Source: Butyricicoccus sp. (lineage in GTDB: Bacteria > Bacillota > Clostridia > Oscillospirales > Butyricicoccaceae). Taken from it: 33,484 bases of DNA. Shown here piece after piece: positions 16,176 through 24,165 of this stretch; position 1 is the first letter of the stretch, and every line of letters begins with the position of its first letter. The translations under genes were made by a program, and so were the position numbers. The notes beneath the pieces are model-generated. The model was not told the DNA's origin, searched no databases, and was given only the letters and a program-made list of their open reading frames with translations. The DNA lies in contig JAHHRJ010000024.1 in assembly GCA_020025885.1 (NCBI GenBank), forward strand, positions 1 through 33,484, given 5' to 3'.

Positions 16176-16212
16176 TAAAGATAAGGTTTCTTGACGGAAA
16201 AGTTAGAAATCT

Positions 16213-16228
16213 TGGCGTTGCGACGCCA
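16213..16228 (+). other. Small leader hairpin before the potassium transporter gene
   Basis: TGGCGT-TGCG-ACGCCA forms a tight stem about 3 nt before the AGGGAGA ribosome binding site and 20 nt before the ATG. It could modulate translation. No known riboswitch was recognised in this leader. Confidence 0.4.
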
Positions 16229-16247
16229 GTAGGGAGATTCATAAATC

Positions 16248-17606
16248 ATGAACAAAAAAAGACAATTTCGTTTGTCGTCATTTACTTCAACGCAGATCAT
16301 TCTATTCGGGTATGCGGCGATCATCTTGGGGGGCGCGTTGCTGTTGATGCTGCCCATTGCGTCGCAGCAGCGGGAATGGACATCGTTTTCGGATGCCTTG
16401 TTTACCGCAACCTCGGCGACCTGTGTGACGGGACTGATCGTCGTCTCAACGGCGGGGTATTGGTCGCTCTTTGGTCAGCTCATCATTTTGGGGCTGATCC
16501 AGATTGGCGGTATGGGCTTCCTCACTATGGCAGTCATGGTGTTTGTTGTGACCAGACGGCGTATTGGTCTGCGGCAGCGATTTACCATGCAGGAATCCAT
16601 TGGTGCACCAGCACTTGGCGGCATTGTGCGACTCACACGATTTATCTTTCGTGGGGTCATTATCATGGAGGGACTGGGTGCGCTGGCATTGTGCGTTCGG
16701 TTTATCCCGATGCTGGGCGTTGTGCGCGGTGTGTATTACTCCATATTCCACTCGATTTCTGCATTCTGCAACGCAGGATTCGATTTGATGGATGGCGTAG
16801 CGGGAACTGGCTCGCTGACCTATTTTGTACATGACCCTTATCTAAATATTGTCATCATGCTGCTGATCGTGATCGGTGGTCTGGGCTTCTTCGTTTGGGA
16901 AGATCTGTACCTGCACCGCGGACAGCTCAGCCGCTGCCGCCTGCATACCAAAATCGTATTGCTGGCATCTGTGCTGCTCTTAACTGTGCCGCCAATCTTC
17001 ATTTTCTTCTTTGACAGAAATGTGGAGGGACTCGTTGCGCTGGGGACGCCAAGCCGCTTACTGGCAGCGATTTTTCAGTCCACCTCGGCACGTACAGCTG
17101 GATTTAATACGATCGACCTCAACCTCATGAGCCATTCCAGCAAGATGCTGATGATCGTTTTGATGCTCATTGGCGGTTCCTCTGGTTCGACAGCGGGCGG
17201 TATGAAAACAACGACGATCGCCACTTTGCTTTTGTGTGTGCGCTCGTCTATGACACGCGAAAATGAACTGCGTGTGTTTGGACGCCGCTTGGATGACAGC
17301 TGTCTGCGCAGTGCGGTCACCATATTCTTCAGCTATATCTGTCTGTTTATGGGCGGTGCGGTATTGCTGACACAGTTCGATGGGGTATCCCTGATGAGCG
17401 CTATGTTTGAAACGTCCTCGGCGGTCGCAACCGTGGGACTTTCGTTAGGCATTACACCAGAATTGAGTACAGCTTCCATGAGCGTGCTGATTTTCCTGAT
17501 GTTTTTTGGGCGCGTAGGCTGTCTGACAATGGTTTATGCATTTGCGGAAACACACATCAATGCAGGCGTAAGTCGTCTGCCACTGGAAAAAATTGCAGTT
17601 GGATAA
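16248..17606 (+). CDS. TrkH/KtrB-family potassium uptake protein
   Basis: This is a 452-residue membrane protein with the four M1-P-M2 repeats of Trk/Ktr K+ channels-transporters. The pore-loop filters are visible in order: TSATCVTGL, SISAFCNAGF, STSARTAGFNT and ETSSAVATVGLSLG. A short basic cytoplasmic N-terminus (MNKKRQFRLSS) is present. It should form the K+-translocating dimer, partnered by a KtrA/TrkA-type RCK subunit. No such gene lies nearby. AGGGAGA precedes the ATG. It is monocistronic, with a strong terminator at 17611-17665, and a MITE separates it from upstream genes. Confidence 0.93.
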   Translation: MNKKRQFRLSSFTSTQIILFGYAAIILGGALLLMLPIASQQREWTSFSDALFTATSATCVTGLIVVSTAGYWSLFGQLIILGLIQIGGMGFLTMAVMVFVVTRRRIGLRQRFTMQESIGAPALGGIVRLTRFIFRGVIIMEGLGALALCVRFIPMLGVVRGVYYSIFHSISAFCNAGFDLMDGVAGTGSLTYFVHDPYLNIVIMLLIVIGGLGFFVWEDLYLHRGQLSRCRLHTKIVLLASVLLLTVPPIFIFFFDRNVEGLVALGTPSRLLAAIFQSTSARTAGFNTIDLNLMSHSSKMLMIVLMLIGGSSGSTAGGMKTTTIATLLLCVRSSMTRENELRVFGRRLDDSCLRSAVTIFFSYICLFMGGAVLLTQFDGVSLMSAMFETSSAVATVGLSLGITPELSTASMSVLIFLMFFGRVGCLTMVYAFAETHINAGVSRLPLEKIAVG

Positions 17607-17610
17607 AAGG

Positions 17611-17665
17611 AACACCTCTGTATCTTCCCGATTGGGGAGAATGCAGAGGTGTTTTTCTTTGTTTT
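17611..17665 (+). terminator. Terminator of the potassium transporter gene
   Basis: AACACCTCTG (17611-17620) pairs with CAGAGGTGTT (17644-17653), followed by TTTCTTTGTTTTT. Confidence 0.85.
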
Positions 17666-17675
17666 TAGATACGTC

Positions 17676-18692
17676 CTAAACCATTTCGGGAGTAATTACA
17701 GTCGTGGAAACATATTTGACAGAGGTACGTGGTTTGCGGTCATGGATCAGGAAATCATAGAGCGCCATGATCGCTTCATACACTTGTGCGGAAAATTCTT
17801 GCTGCAATACAAAATCTAAGCTGCCTGTGCGCAGGAGCTTGCGGTTGAGCGGAGTCAGGTCGTTTGCAATCACATGTACATGCCGCGGAAAGTGTACCTG
17901 ATGAATTCCATGCATACAGCCTAACACACTTTCCGTACTCATATAAATGCCGCAGGTGTGGGGATGATCGCGCAGATAGTGTGCTACGGTGTCGCAAGTC
18001 AGATCATACCGCTCATAGCACTCGATGATCTCAAAGCGGTCTGGTGTGTATCCAAGTTCGCTTAGACGGCTGCAAAACCCATCCACACGACGGCGATGAA
18101 ACTCCATGTTTCCGGTGATGATGAGTAAATTGCCCTGCCCGTTAATCGCGAGGTGCATCAGTCCCCCTGCGATGCGTCCGCATTGCACCTGGTCTTGTCC
18201 AACAAAGCACAGGCGCGGAGACTGTGGCAGGTCGCTGTTATAGGTTGTAACGCCTACACCCGCTTCTACAACACGCACAAGCTGTGCCTGCATGATGAGG
18301 TTATCTGGTGCATTGATAACCAGTCCGTGAATGCCCTGTTGGAGCAGCTGCTCACAGCACTTCACGTACTCATCCGTTGAGCGGCTGTGCAGCTCTTCTA
18401 CGATAAGGCGCACTTCATGTGTGCTAAGCAGACGCACTGCCTGCCGGATGCCGTGCCGCGTCTGTTCGGTGAAATATGGCACTTCCCATTGGGAAACAAT
18501 CACACCGATCCGAAGTGCAGAGCCTTCTTTACTCGGCTGTATTTGATAGCCAAGCTCACGCGCGATGCGCTGCACACGCGCACGCACGTCTGGATTTACA
18601 TGCGCTCGGTTATTGATGACACGGTCCACTGTGCCGCGTGAAACACCGGCAGCGGCGGCGATTGAGCGAATCGTTGGCTTGCTGGAGCCCAT
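17676..18692 (-). CDS. LacI-family transcriptional regulator
   Basis: This is a 338-residue protein. The N-terminal HTH and hinge (TIRSIAAAAGVSRGTVDRVINNRAHVNPDVRARV) are typical of LacI-type regulators. A periplasmic-binding-protein-like sensor domain follows (about 65-330; LRIGVIVSQWEVPYF, GLVINAPDN, GQDQVQCGRIAGG, IYMSTESVLG). The sensor end resembles sugar- or inositol-responsive members. GGGAGG lies 8 nt before the ATG. It is transcribed divergently from an IolG-like dehydrogenase across a 272-bp region with a promoter for each gene, so it probably regulates both. I could not identify a clear operator palindrome. Confidence 0.92.
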   Translation of the reverse strand: MGSSKPTIRSIAAAAGVSRGTVDRVINNRAHVNPDVRARVQRIARELGYQIQPSKEGSALRIGVIVSQWEVPYFTEQTRHGIRQAVRLLSTHEVRLIVEELHSRSTDEYVKCCEQLLQQGIHGLVINAPDNLIMQAQLVRVVEAGVGVTTYNSDLPQSPRLCFVGQDQVQCGRIAGGLMHLAINGQGNLLIITGNMEFHRRRVDGFCSRLSELGYTPDRFEIIECYERYDLTCDTVAHYLRDHPHTCGIYMSTESVLGCMHGIHQVHFPRHVHVIANDLTPLNRKLLRTGSLDFVLQQEFSAQVYEAIMALYDFLIHDRKPRTSVKYVSTTVITPEMV

Positions 18693-18742
18693 AAAAATGC
18701 CTCCCGAAAAATAGGTAAAAGTTGGGTACTACTTACTCTTTT

Positions 18743-18771
18743 AGTATAGCATATCATTTCATTTGTCACAA
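18743..18771 (-). promoter_or_regulatory. Putative promoter of the LacI-family gene
   Basis: On the minus strand TTGTGA (18766-18771) and TATACT (18743-18748) are spaced exactly 17 nt, about 50 nt upstream of the start. Confidence 0.6.
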
Positions 18772-18869
18772 GGCACAACAAAATTTTGCGTATAGGGCGT
18801 GTTCTCTTGTTGCATCGAACGAAAAAGTTGAGACAAAACAGGCATGTTTCACGAAGATAAAAACGTCCG

Positions 18870-18898
18870 TTGACACCTGTGTTTTCGCACGCTAGAAT
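18870..18898 (+). promoter_or_regulatory. Putative promoter of the IolG-like gene
   Basis: TTGACA (18870-18875) and TAGAAT (18893-18898) are spaced 17 nt, about 66 nt before the ATG at 18965. Confidence 0.65.
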
Positions 18899-18964
18899 AA
18901 AGGCAGAAGCCAAGAAAAATGTGATTTTAAATTGGAATGCTGCAAAGTAGGAGGCATTTGTATT

Positions 18965-19981
18965 ATGAAGAAGATTAAAGTTGGCATTGCTGGTTTGGGA
19001 CGTCTGGGAAAGGTACATGCAAGCAATCTTGCATATAAAATCCCGAATGCAGAGCTGACTGCGGCATGTTCGATCGTGCCGGAGGAACTGGAATTTGCCA
19101 AGAATAATCTTGGGGTTACTGATGTGTATACCGATTTCCGCGAGATGCTGGAAAAGGGGGATATTGACGCAGTTGCGATTGTTACAACTTCTTCAGAGCA
19201 TTGCTGGCAGATCGAAGCTGCACTCGATGCCGGAAAGCATGTCTTCACGGATAAGCCGCTGGGCATAGATGTGGAGCAATGCAAGCAGGCAGAGCGTGCA
19301 GTTGAGAGACATCCGGAGCTTACCTTTATGCTGGGCTTTATGCGCCGCTATGATAAGTCCTATGCGTATGCGAAGAAGAAGATTGAGGAGGGTGCGATTG
19401 GTACACCATATCTCGTGAAGGCAACTGGCATTGATCCGGAAGCACTGGTGGATGGTGCAATTAAGTTTGCGGCAACCTCAGGCGGCATTTTCCTCGATAT
19501 GGCAATCCATGATATTGACCTGATGCGCTGGTTCCTCGGCTGCGAGGCAACAGAGGTTTATGCGCAGGGCTGCACATTCAAGCACCCAGAATTCCGTGAA
19601 GCAGGCGATGATGAGACTGCAATGGCTTGCTACAAGTTCGAGAACGGTGCAATGGGCTTTGTACATGTCGGACGTACCGCACCACATGGATACCACGTAG
19701 AAACCGAGATCGTTGGCACAGAGGGTACGATCCGCATTTCTGCTGTACCGGAAAAGAATCAGGCAATGATCTACAACAACGCAGGTGCGCTGACTGAGTG
19801 CGTCGGATCGTTCCCAGAGCGTTTTGATGAAGCATATTTGATCGAAATGCAGGAGTTTATCGACTGCGTTTGCGAGGGCAAGCAGCCGGAGGTCAATGTA
19901 TATGACGGAACCAAGTCCACTATGATCGGTTATGCAACCACTGAGGCTTGGAAGACTGGTGAAATTGTTAAGATCGGTTAA
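18965..19981 (+). CDS. iolG: Gfo/Idh/MocA-family oxidoreductase, inositol 2-dehydrogenase-like
   Basis: This is a 338-residue NAD(P)-dependent dehydrogenase. The Rossmann motif is VGIAGLGRLGKVHA. The family lysine lies in TDKPLGID (the EKP position). The C-terminal domain shows GFMRRYDKSY and SGGIFLDMAIHDIDLMRWFLG, whose Asp and His are the catalytic pair of inositol dehydrogenases. Length and motifs fit IolG, which oxidises myo-inositol to scyllo-inosose, but other polyols or sugars are possible. No other iol genes are near. GGAGG at about 18950 supports this start. It stands alone between a LacI-controlled promoter and a perfect terminator. Confidence 0.85.
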   Translation: MKKIKVGIAGLGRLGKVHASNLAYKIPNAELTAACSIVPEELEFAKNNLGVTDVYTDFREMLEKGDIDAVAIVTTSSEHCWQIEAALDAGKHVFTDKPLGIDVEQCKQAERAVERHPELTFMLGFMRRYDKSYAYAKKKIEEGAIGTPYLVKATGIDPEALVDGAIKFAATSGGIFLDMAIHDIDLMRWFLGCEATEVYAQGCTFKHPEFREAGDDETAMACYKFENGAMGFVHVGRTAPHGYHVETEIVGTEGTIRISAVPEKNQAMIYNNAGALTECVGSFPERFDEAYLIEMQEFIDCVCEGKQPEVNVYDGTKSTMIGYATTEAWKTGEIVKIG

Positions 19982-20003
19982 TGCCGATTCTCTCTTTCTG
20001 TAT

Positions 20004-20038
20004 AAAACCGACTGGACTTCCAGTCGGTTTTGCTTTTT
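20004..20038 (+). terminator. Terminator of the IolG-like gene
   Basis: AAAACCGACTGG pairs perfectly with CCAGTCGGTTTT and is followed by TGCTTTTT. Confidence 0.88.
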
Positions 20039-20089
20039 GGTGCGGAATATGATATGCTGGATGCAATAAAAAACCATAGGAGGCACAAT

Positions 20090-21520
20090 ATGCATCAGAT
20101 CGAACAAGAGGTACGGCATATTTTTGAATGGCTGTGCCAGACGCCCCATCCTCCACGCGGAGAACAGGCTTTGGCGCAGAAAATCATAGATCGTTTCACA
20201 AAAAATGGACTGCATCCGTGGCAGGACACACGCGGCAATGTGTTCTGTGATTTGCCAGCAGCACATGGACGAGAGAATGAACCCTGTGTTGCATTGCAGG
20301 CACACCTTGATATGGTATGTGCAGTGGGCAGCAAAAGCTATGTGCCGTCGCGTGACCCCATTTGCCCCATAGAGCAAGATGGCTGGCTATGCACAGCGGG
20401 GGAATCTTCGCTGGGGGCGGACTGCGGTGCAGGTGCAGCGGTCATGTTATGGGTAGCAGAACATGCACAAGATTGCCCACCGGTGCGCCTGATTTTTACC
20501 GTAGAAGAAGAGATCGGTTTGCTGGGTGCACAGGAGCTTGATCCCAAAGGCGTTTCAGGTGTACAGTATCTTATCAATACAGATGGTTTCCATTGGGGAC
20601 GCATTGTCACCGGTTCAGCAAGCGGTGTGCGTGAGGAATACACCCGCTCGCTTGCGCTGGCTGATGCACCAGAGTTGCCAAAAGGACAGGCGTATCGCTT
20701 GACCTTGGATGGCTTCCGTGGCGGTCATTCGGGATTTGATATTGGGCGCAAGCATGAAAATGCACTTGTGCTGATGGGAGAGTTATTGCGAGAACTGCGC
20801 ATGGAGTCTCCGTTTGCACTGATTGACTTTGAAGGCGGCACGGCGTTCAATGCTATTCCTTATGGCTGCTGCGCGGAGGTGCTGACGATCGCTCCAGTGC
20901 GCGAAGTGATCGAGCTGATTGCGGCACGTATTCAGGAACGTTGGCAGGTGCATGAGCCAAATGGAAAACTCACGATTGAGGAAATTAAACTGCCCCAAAA
21001 GGTATGGAACGGAGATGCGGCAAGTGGACTACTGACCGTACTTGGTGGATTTGCAGACGGCGTATATGCAATGCATGAAAACATCCCGAATGCGGTTGCG
21101 GATTCCTCAAACCTCGGGCATGTGTATGTAAAAGATGGTGTGATCCATCTGGATGCCATGATCCGGTGTATGGATGAACAGGCAGAGCATGCGCTTCAGA
21201 CCAGTCACCGTATGGTTGCAGGGATGTGCGGTTTTGAGGGCAAGGTTACAAGCCGATATCCCGCATGGAAGGACAGACAGGATGGGCACTTGCGAGAGAC
21301 TGCGGCGGCATGCTATCAGAAGATTACAGGACAGGAGCCAGAAATCATAATACAGCATGTAGGATTGGAACCGTCTTTTCTAGTCGAAAAGAATTCAGAA
21401 ATGGAGTGCATTTGTGTGGGCATGGAGCTTACAGGCTGCCACTCGCCCAAAGAGCGTTGGAAGCTGGATACTATTGCACCATTTGTGCAGATGATTTGCG
21501 AAATCCTGCGCACGATCTAA
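20090..21520 (+). CDS. pepD: PepD-like aminoacyl-histidine dipeptidase (peptidase M20)
   Basis: This 476-residue protein is the usual PepD length. Visible M20 motifs are ALQAHLDMVC (HxD), GESSLGADCGAG, TVEEEIGLLGAQELDP (catalytic Glu pair), GHSGFDIGRKHENA in the dimerisation domain, and TGCHSPKERW with the final His ligand. It would cleave Xaa-His and related dipeptides in the cytoplasm, using two metal ions. The segment normally written LINLDSEEEG is here LINTDGFHWG. The Asp ligand stays but the acidic run that follows is gone, so specificity may differ. AGGAGG lies 7 nt before the ATG at 20090. It is convergent with the sirtuin gene. Confidence 0.88.
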   Translation: MHQIEQEVRHIFEWLCQTPHPPRGEQALAQKIIDRFTKNGLHPWQDTRGNVFCDLPAAHGRENEPCVALQAHLDMVCAVGSKSYVPSRDPICPIEQDGWLCTAGESSLGADCGAGAAVMLWVAEHAQDCPPVRLIFTVEEEIGLLGAQELDPKGVSGVQYLINTDGFHWGRIVTGSASGVREEYTRSLALADAPELPKGQAYRLTLDGFRGGHSGFDIGRKHENALVLMGELLRELRMESPFALIDFEGGTAFNAIPYGCCAEVLTIAPVREVIELIAARIQERWQVHEPNGKLTIEEIKLPQKVWNGDAASGLLTVLGGFADGVYAMHENIPNAVADSSNLGHVYVKDGVIHLDAMIRCMDEQAEHALQTSHRMVAGMCGFEGKVTSRYPAWKDRQDGHLRETAAACYQKITGQEPEIIIQHVGLEPSFLVEKNSEMECICVGMELTGCHSPKERWKLDTIAPFVQMICEILRTI

Positions 21521-21531
21521 CCTATAATAAG

Positions 21532-21558
21532 AGACCCAAACCAAGAATTTGGTTTGGG
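21532..21558. terminator. Terminator hairpin, left copy flanking element 2
   Basis: CCCAAACCAA/TTGGTTTGGG forms a 10-bp stem 11 nt after the pepD stop codon. The 27-bp sequence recurs exactly at 21777-21803. Confidence 0.85.
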
Positions 21559-21776
21559 CCTCACAGCCTGTTGAAAAAGTCTTTTGACTGTTTTGCCTCG
21601 GAGCGAAGCGACTTAAAATTTTCAAAATCCAAGGACATGTGCCTTGGATTTTGCCCGCGACCCGCGCAAACGTGCGCGAAACCGGGGGTATCAGAGCCAG
21701 TTTCTACCGGAACTGGCTCTGTATCTAGGGGGACTGGGTTCCCCTGGAAAGACTGTCGAAGTTCTTCGACAGTCTC
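21559..21776 (-). mobile_element. Multi-hairpin terminator-inserting element, copy 2 (inverted)
   Basis: The reverse complement matches element 1 (12204-12416) from GAGACTGTCGAAG to GACTTTTTC with only about six substitutions over roughly 205 bp, and it has the same order of hairpins. As with copy 1, it lies between convergent genes (pepD and the sirtuin gene) and is bracketed by two copies of the local bidirectional terminator. That terminator is unrelated in sequence to the one around copy 1. Confidence 0.75.
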
Positions 21777-21803
21777 AGACCCAAACCAAGAATTTGGTTT
21801 GGG
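21777..21803. terminator. Terminator hairpin, right copy flanking element 2
   Basis: This is an exact 27-bp repeat of 21532-21558, 7 nt after the sirtuin stop codon when read on the minus strand. Confidence 0.85.
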
Positions 21804-21810
21804 TCTTATG

Positions 21811-22527
21811 TTACAGCTGGGAAAACACTTCGCCGATTGCGCCGTGAATGACGAGATCAGCACGGTGGTCAGCTGGTGTCGGTGTTTTGTTGACGAGTAC
21901 GAGCTTTTTTCCCCTGTAATAGTCGAGCAGTCCGGCAGCGGGATAGACAGCAAGGGAAGTACCGCCTACGATGAGGATATCCGCGTTTTGGATATAACGC
22001 ACACTTTCGTTCATGGTATGCGTGTTTAGGCCTTCTTCATAGAGGACAACATCAGGCTTGATGATGCCGCCGCAGGTGCAATGTGGTACACCTGTTCTGG
22101 CAGCAACTTCCTCCACAGAATAGGGCTTGCGGCAGCGCATACAGAAGTTGCGATGGACAGATCCATGCAGTTCTAAAACTTCCTTGGAGTCTGCTTTTTG
22201 GTGTAATCCATCAATGTTTTGTGTAATGATGGCACGCAGTTTGCCAGCCTTTTCCCACTCTGCCAGCTTTTTGTGTGCTGGGTTTGGTTCGGCATCTAAA
22301 CACAGCATCTTTTCACGGTAGAAGCGGAAAAACTCTTCCGTCTGCGTCATAAAAAATGTGTGAGATAGAATGGTTTCTGGTGGGTACTGGTATTTCTGGT
22401 GGTATAGTCCATCAACAGAGCGGAAATCCGGAATGCCGCTCTCAGTTGAGACACCTGCACCGCCAAAGAAAACGATGTTATCCGAAGATTCGATCCAAGA
22501 TCGAAGTTCTTTCATTTGCTCTTGCAT
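21811..22527 (-). CDS. cobB: NAD-dependent protein deacylase, Sir2 family
   Basis: This is a 238-residue class U/III-type bacterial sirtuin. NAD-binding motifs are GGAGVSTESGIPDFRS and TQNIDGLHQ. The catalytic His lies in ELHGS. The structural zinc site is FCMRCRKPY ... HCTCGG (CxxC and CxC). Further motifs are IKPDVVLYEE and VGGTSLAVYPAAGL. It removes acyl groups from lysines using NAD+, giving nicotinamide and O-acyl-ADP-ribose. AGGAGG lies 7 nt before the ATG. It starts 23 nt after the nitroreductase stop codon, so the two genes form an operon driven from the promoter at 23111-23139. Confidence 0.95.
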   Translation of the reverse strand: MQEQMKELRSWIESSDNIVFFGGAGVSTESGIPDFRSVDGLYHQKYQYPPETILSHTFFMTQTEEFFRFYREKMLCLDAEPNPAHKKLAEWEKAGKLRAIITQNIDGLHQKADSKEVLELHGSVHRNFCMRCRKPYSVEEVAARTGVPHCTCGGIIKPDVVLYEEGLNTHTMNESVRYIQNADILIVGGTSLAVYPAAGLLDYYRGKKLVLVNKTPTPADHRADLVIHGAIGEVFSQL

Positions 22528-22550
22528 CCAAACACCTCCTAGAGGTCGGA

Positions 22551-23072
22551 TTAGTCAATAATGGTGATCATGGCATCCTTACGCGGCTTGGGGCTGGTAG
22601 GCGTTGCGGCATAACCAAGCGCAATGGAGCCAATGACAATATGATCTTCTGGAATGCCGTACTGGGTCAGAAGCGGACGAATGGTTGGGGCATCGGTCAA
22701 CGGACGCAGCTGATTGATCCAGCAGGTCGAAATGCCGAGAGATTCCGCAGCAAGCAGCATGGTCTGGATGGCAGCCGCACCATCTGGGAATGCATGCACT
22801 TCGTCGCGCTGGTAAGAAACGATAATATGACAAGGTGCACCATAGAAATTATAGCTGGGGCCACGGTTGTCTGCTTCCGCAACGGCATACGCAAGGGACA
22901 AACATTTTTCCGCATTGTGGATTGCGGAGAAATGCCAGAGCTGCTTGCCCATGCCAGTCGGTGCCCATTGTCCAGCTTCCAGAATGGTTTCCAGATCGGC
23001 ACGGCTGATTTGTTTGTCAGTAAACGCACGAGTAGAACGGCGTGCGTGGATTACAGATAATACTTCGTTCAT
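22551..23072 (-). CDS. Nitroreductase-family FMN oxidoreductase
   Basis: This 173-residue protein shows the flavin-binding family signature HARRSTRAFTDKQISRADLE near the N-terminus, then AGQWAPTGM and a Gly/Ala-rich core (GAAAIQTMLLAAESLGISTCWI). The end, DHIVIGSIALGYA-P, is typical of short one-domain nitroreductases. It would reduce nitro compounds, quinones or flavins with NAD(P)H. The true substrate is unknown. GGGGAGG about 10 nt upstream sets the ATG at 23072. An in-frame ATG at 23108 lies upstream of the predicted transcription start. It is first in an operon with the sirtuin gene. Confidence 0.92.
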   Translation of the reverse strand: MNEVLSVIHARRSTRAFTDKQISRADLETILEAGQWAPTGMGKQLWHFSAIHNAEKCLSLAYAVAEADNRGPSYNFYGAPCHIIVSYQRDEVHAFPDGAAAIQTMLLAAESLGISTCWINQLRPLTDAPTIRPLLTQYGIPEDHIVIGSIALGYAATPTSPKPRKDAMITIID

Positions 23073-23110
23073 TGGATCGAACCTCCCCAAAACAATAGAA
23101 TCATACATAC

Positions 23111-23139
23111 AGTATAGTCTCGGTGTTTGTTGAATGCAA
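23111..23139 (-). promoter_or_regulatory. Putative promoter of the nitroreductase-sirtuin operon
   Basis: On the minus strand TTGCAT (23134-23139) and TATACT (23111-23116) are spaced 17 nt. Confidence 0.6.
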
Positions 23140-23181
23140 GCACGGAAAATATAAAATATACAAACTGTTTAAAATTGGGAC

Positions 23182-23210
23182 TAGACAAATAGAAAAGGGT
23201 ATCGTATAAT
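23182..23210 (+). promoter_or_regulatory. Promoter of tRNA-Leu
   Basis: TAGACA (23182-23187) and TATAAT (23205-23210) are spaced 17 nt, ending 11 nt before the tRNA. Confidence 0.7.
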
Positions 23211-23221
23211 ATATAAGCAAT

Positions 23222-23304
23222 GCGGGTGTGGCGGAATGGCAGACGCGCCAGATTTAGGTTCTGGTGTCTTTGGCGTGCAGGTTCAAGTCCTGTCACCCGC
23301 ACCA
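23222..23304 (+). tRNA. tRNA-Leu (anticodon UAG), CCA encoded
   Basis: Acceptor GCGGGTG pairs with CACCCGC, followed by A-CCA. The D-arm holds GCGGAATGGCAGACGC. The anticodon stem CCAGA/TCTGG encloses TTTAGGT with anticodon TAG. The T-arm is CAGGTTCAAGTCCTG. The variable arm of about 11-12 nt (TGTCTTTGGCGT) is typical of leucine tRNAs. It is 83 nt long. Confidence 0.95.
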
Positions 23305-23309
23305 ATTAA

Positions 23310-23345
23310 AAAGAATCCGAACAGAGTTTGGATTCTTTTTTTATA
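23310..23345 (+). terminator. Terminator of tRNA-Leu
   Basis: AAAGAATCC pairs with GGATTCTTT and is followed by a T-run. Confidence 0.88.
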
Positions 23346-23481
23346 CTCCTTGAATTAAATATTGTCCTATGATATTCTCAGATGAGAATTTGAAGGCAAC
23401 AGAACGGAAATTGTAAGCAAACGACTGAAAATTCTCTGGGAAACGAAAATTTTAAAGAATTGTCAGAAAGTGAGTAATAAA

Positions 23482-23964
23482 ATGGGACTTCTTGAATGTG
23501 CCAGCGGAGCATCTGTCTGGCGTGGTTATCATTATTATAAAGAAAAGAAGGTACTTAGCCTCAAAGAAGATGAAAATAATATCTATTTTGCTACTGTTTC
23601 AGGCAGTGCTTCCAAGCCCTACACTGTGGAGTTGCACCTGAATCATCCTCGAAAATCAAAATGCAACTGTCCCCATGCCGACGGAAAAAGAATAATATGC
23701 AAGCACATAATTGCTACATATTTTACAGTGCTGCCTGAAGAAGCTGAAAGATTCTATGCTGAGACTATGGCATACCAAGAGGAAGAAGCACGGCATGAAG
23801 AAGAAGTTTACGATGAAGTTATGCGCTACATTGGTAAAATGAAAAAGTCAGAATTGCAGCAGACATTGATTGAATTGCTGATGAATGGTCCTGAATGGCA
23901 ATATGATCGTTTTGTGCGTGAATATGGGTTGGATGATTGGTACAGCAATGATGGTGGATATTAG
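23482..23964 (+). CDS. Small SWIM zinc-finger protein
   Basis: This 160-residue protein has an N-terminal half of mixed strands (SVWRGYHYYKEKKVLSL, then YTVELHLNHPRK). It leads into C61-x-C63 ... C73-x-H75 (CNCPHADGKRIICKH), which fits the SWIM zinc finger CxCx(n)CxH. The C-terminal half is acidic and helical (EEEARHEEEVYDEVMRYIGK). SWIM modules bind nucleic acids or proteins. No other domain is seen, so its role is unknown. The ATG at 23482 is preferred over a GTG at 23470, since AAGTGAG precedes the ATG. The stop codon overlaps the first base of a MITE-like element. Confidence 0.75.
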   Translation: MGLLECASGASVWRGYHYYKEKKVLSLKEDENNIYFATVSGSASKPYTVELHLNHPRKSKCNCPHADGKRIICKHIIATYFTVLPEEAERFYAETMAYQEEEARHEEEVYDEVMRYIGKMKKSELQQTLIELLMNGPEWQYDRFVREYGLDDWYSNDGGY

Positions 23965-24130
23965 GGGCTATCTGAAAAGTCGAAATTCTGGTCTTTTTCC
24001 ACAATGAGCGGCATCTGCTACATTACATTAAAAATACTGGAAATCCATGAAAGATTCTTGCGTTTTTTGCCTTGCATCTACATACGCATTGCGAAAAGTT
24101 CATCCATTTCTTTGTTTTCAGATACGCACT
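23964..24130. mobile_element. 167-bp MITE-like element with GGGGCTATCTGAAAAG ends
   Basis: GGGGCTATCTGAAAAG at the left matches the inverted right end GTGCGTATCTGAAAAC. Each end is flanked outward by TTA (TTA-GGGG and CAC-TAA). The interior is non-coding. The left end begins on the last base of the SWIM gene's TAG. Further copies of the end occur at 5788, 7786-7820 and 33432. The ends resemble IS5-like terminal repeats, but no transposase is in the window. Confidence 0.6.
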
Positions 24131-24165
24131 AAATAAATGTTGTAAGCTATGCAAGGCATTCCTCT

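Noticed and set aside
16176..16247. c-di-AMP or potassium riboswitch before the K+ transporter
   Set aside because: The leader is only about 70 nt after the MITE. It holds one short hairpin and none of the conserved blocks of the known aptamers.
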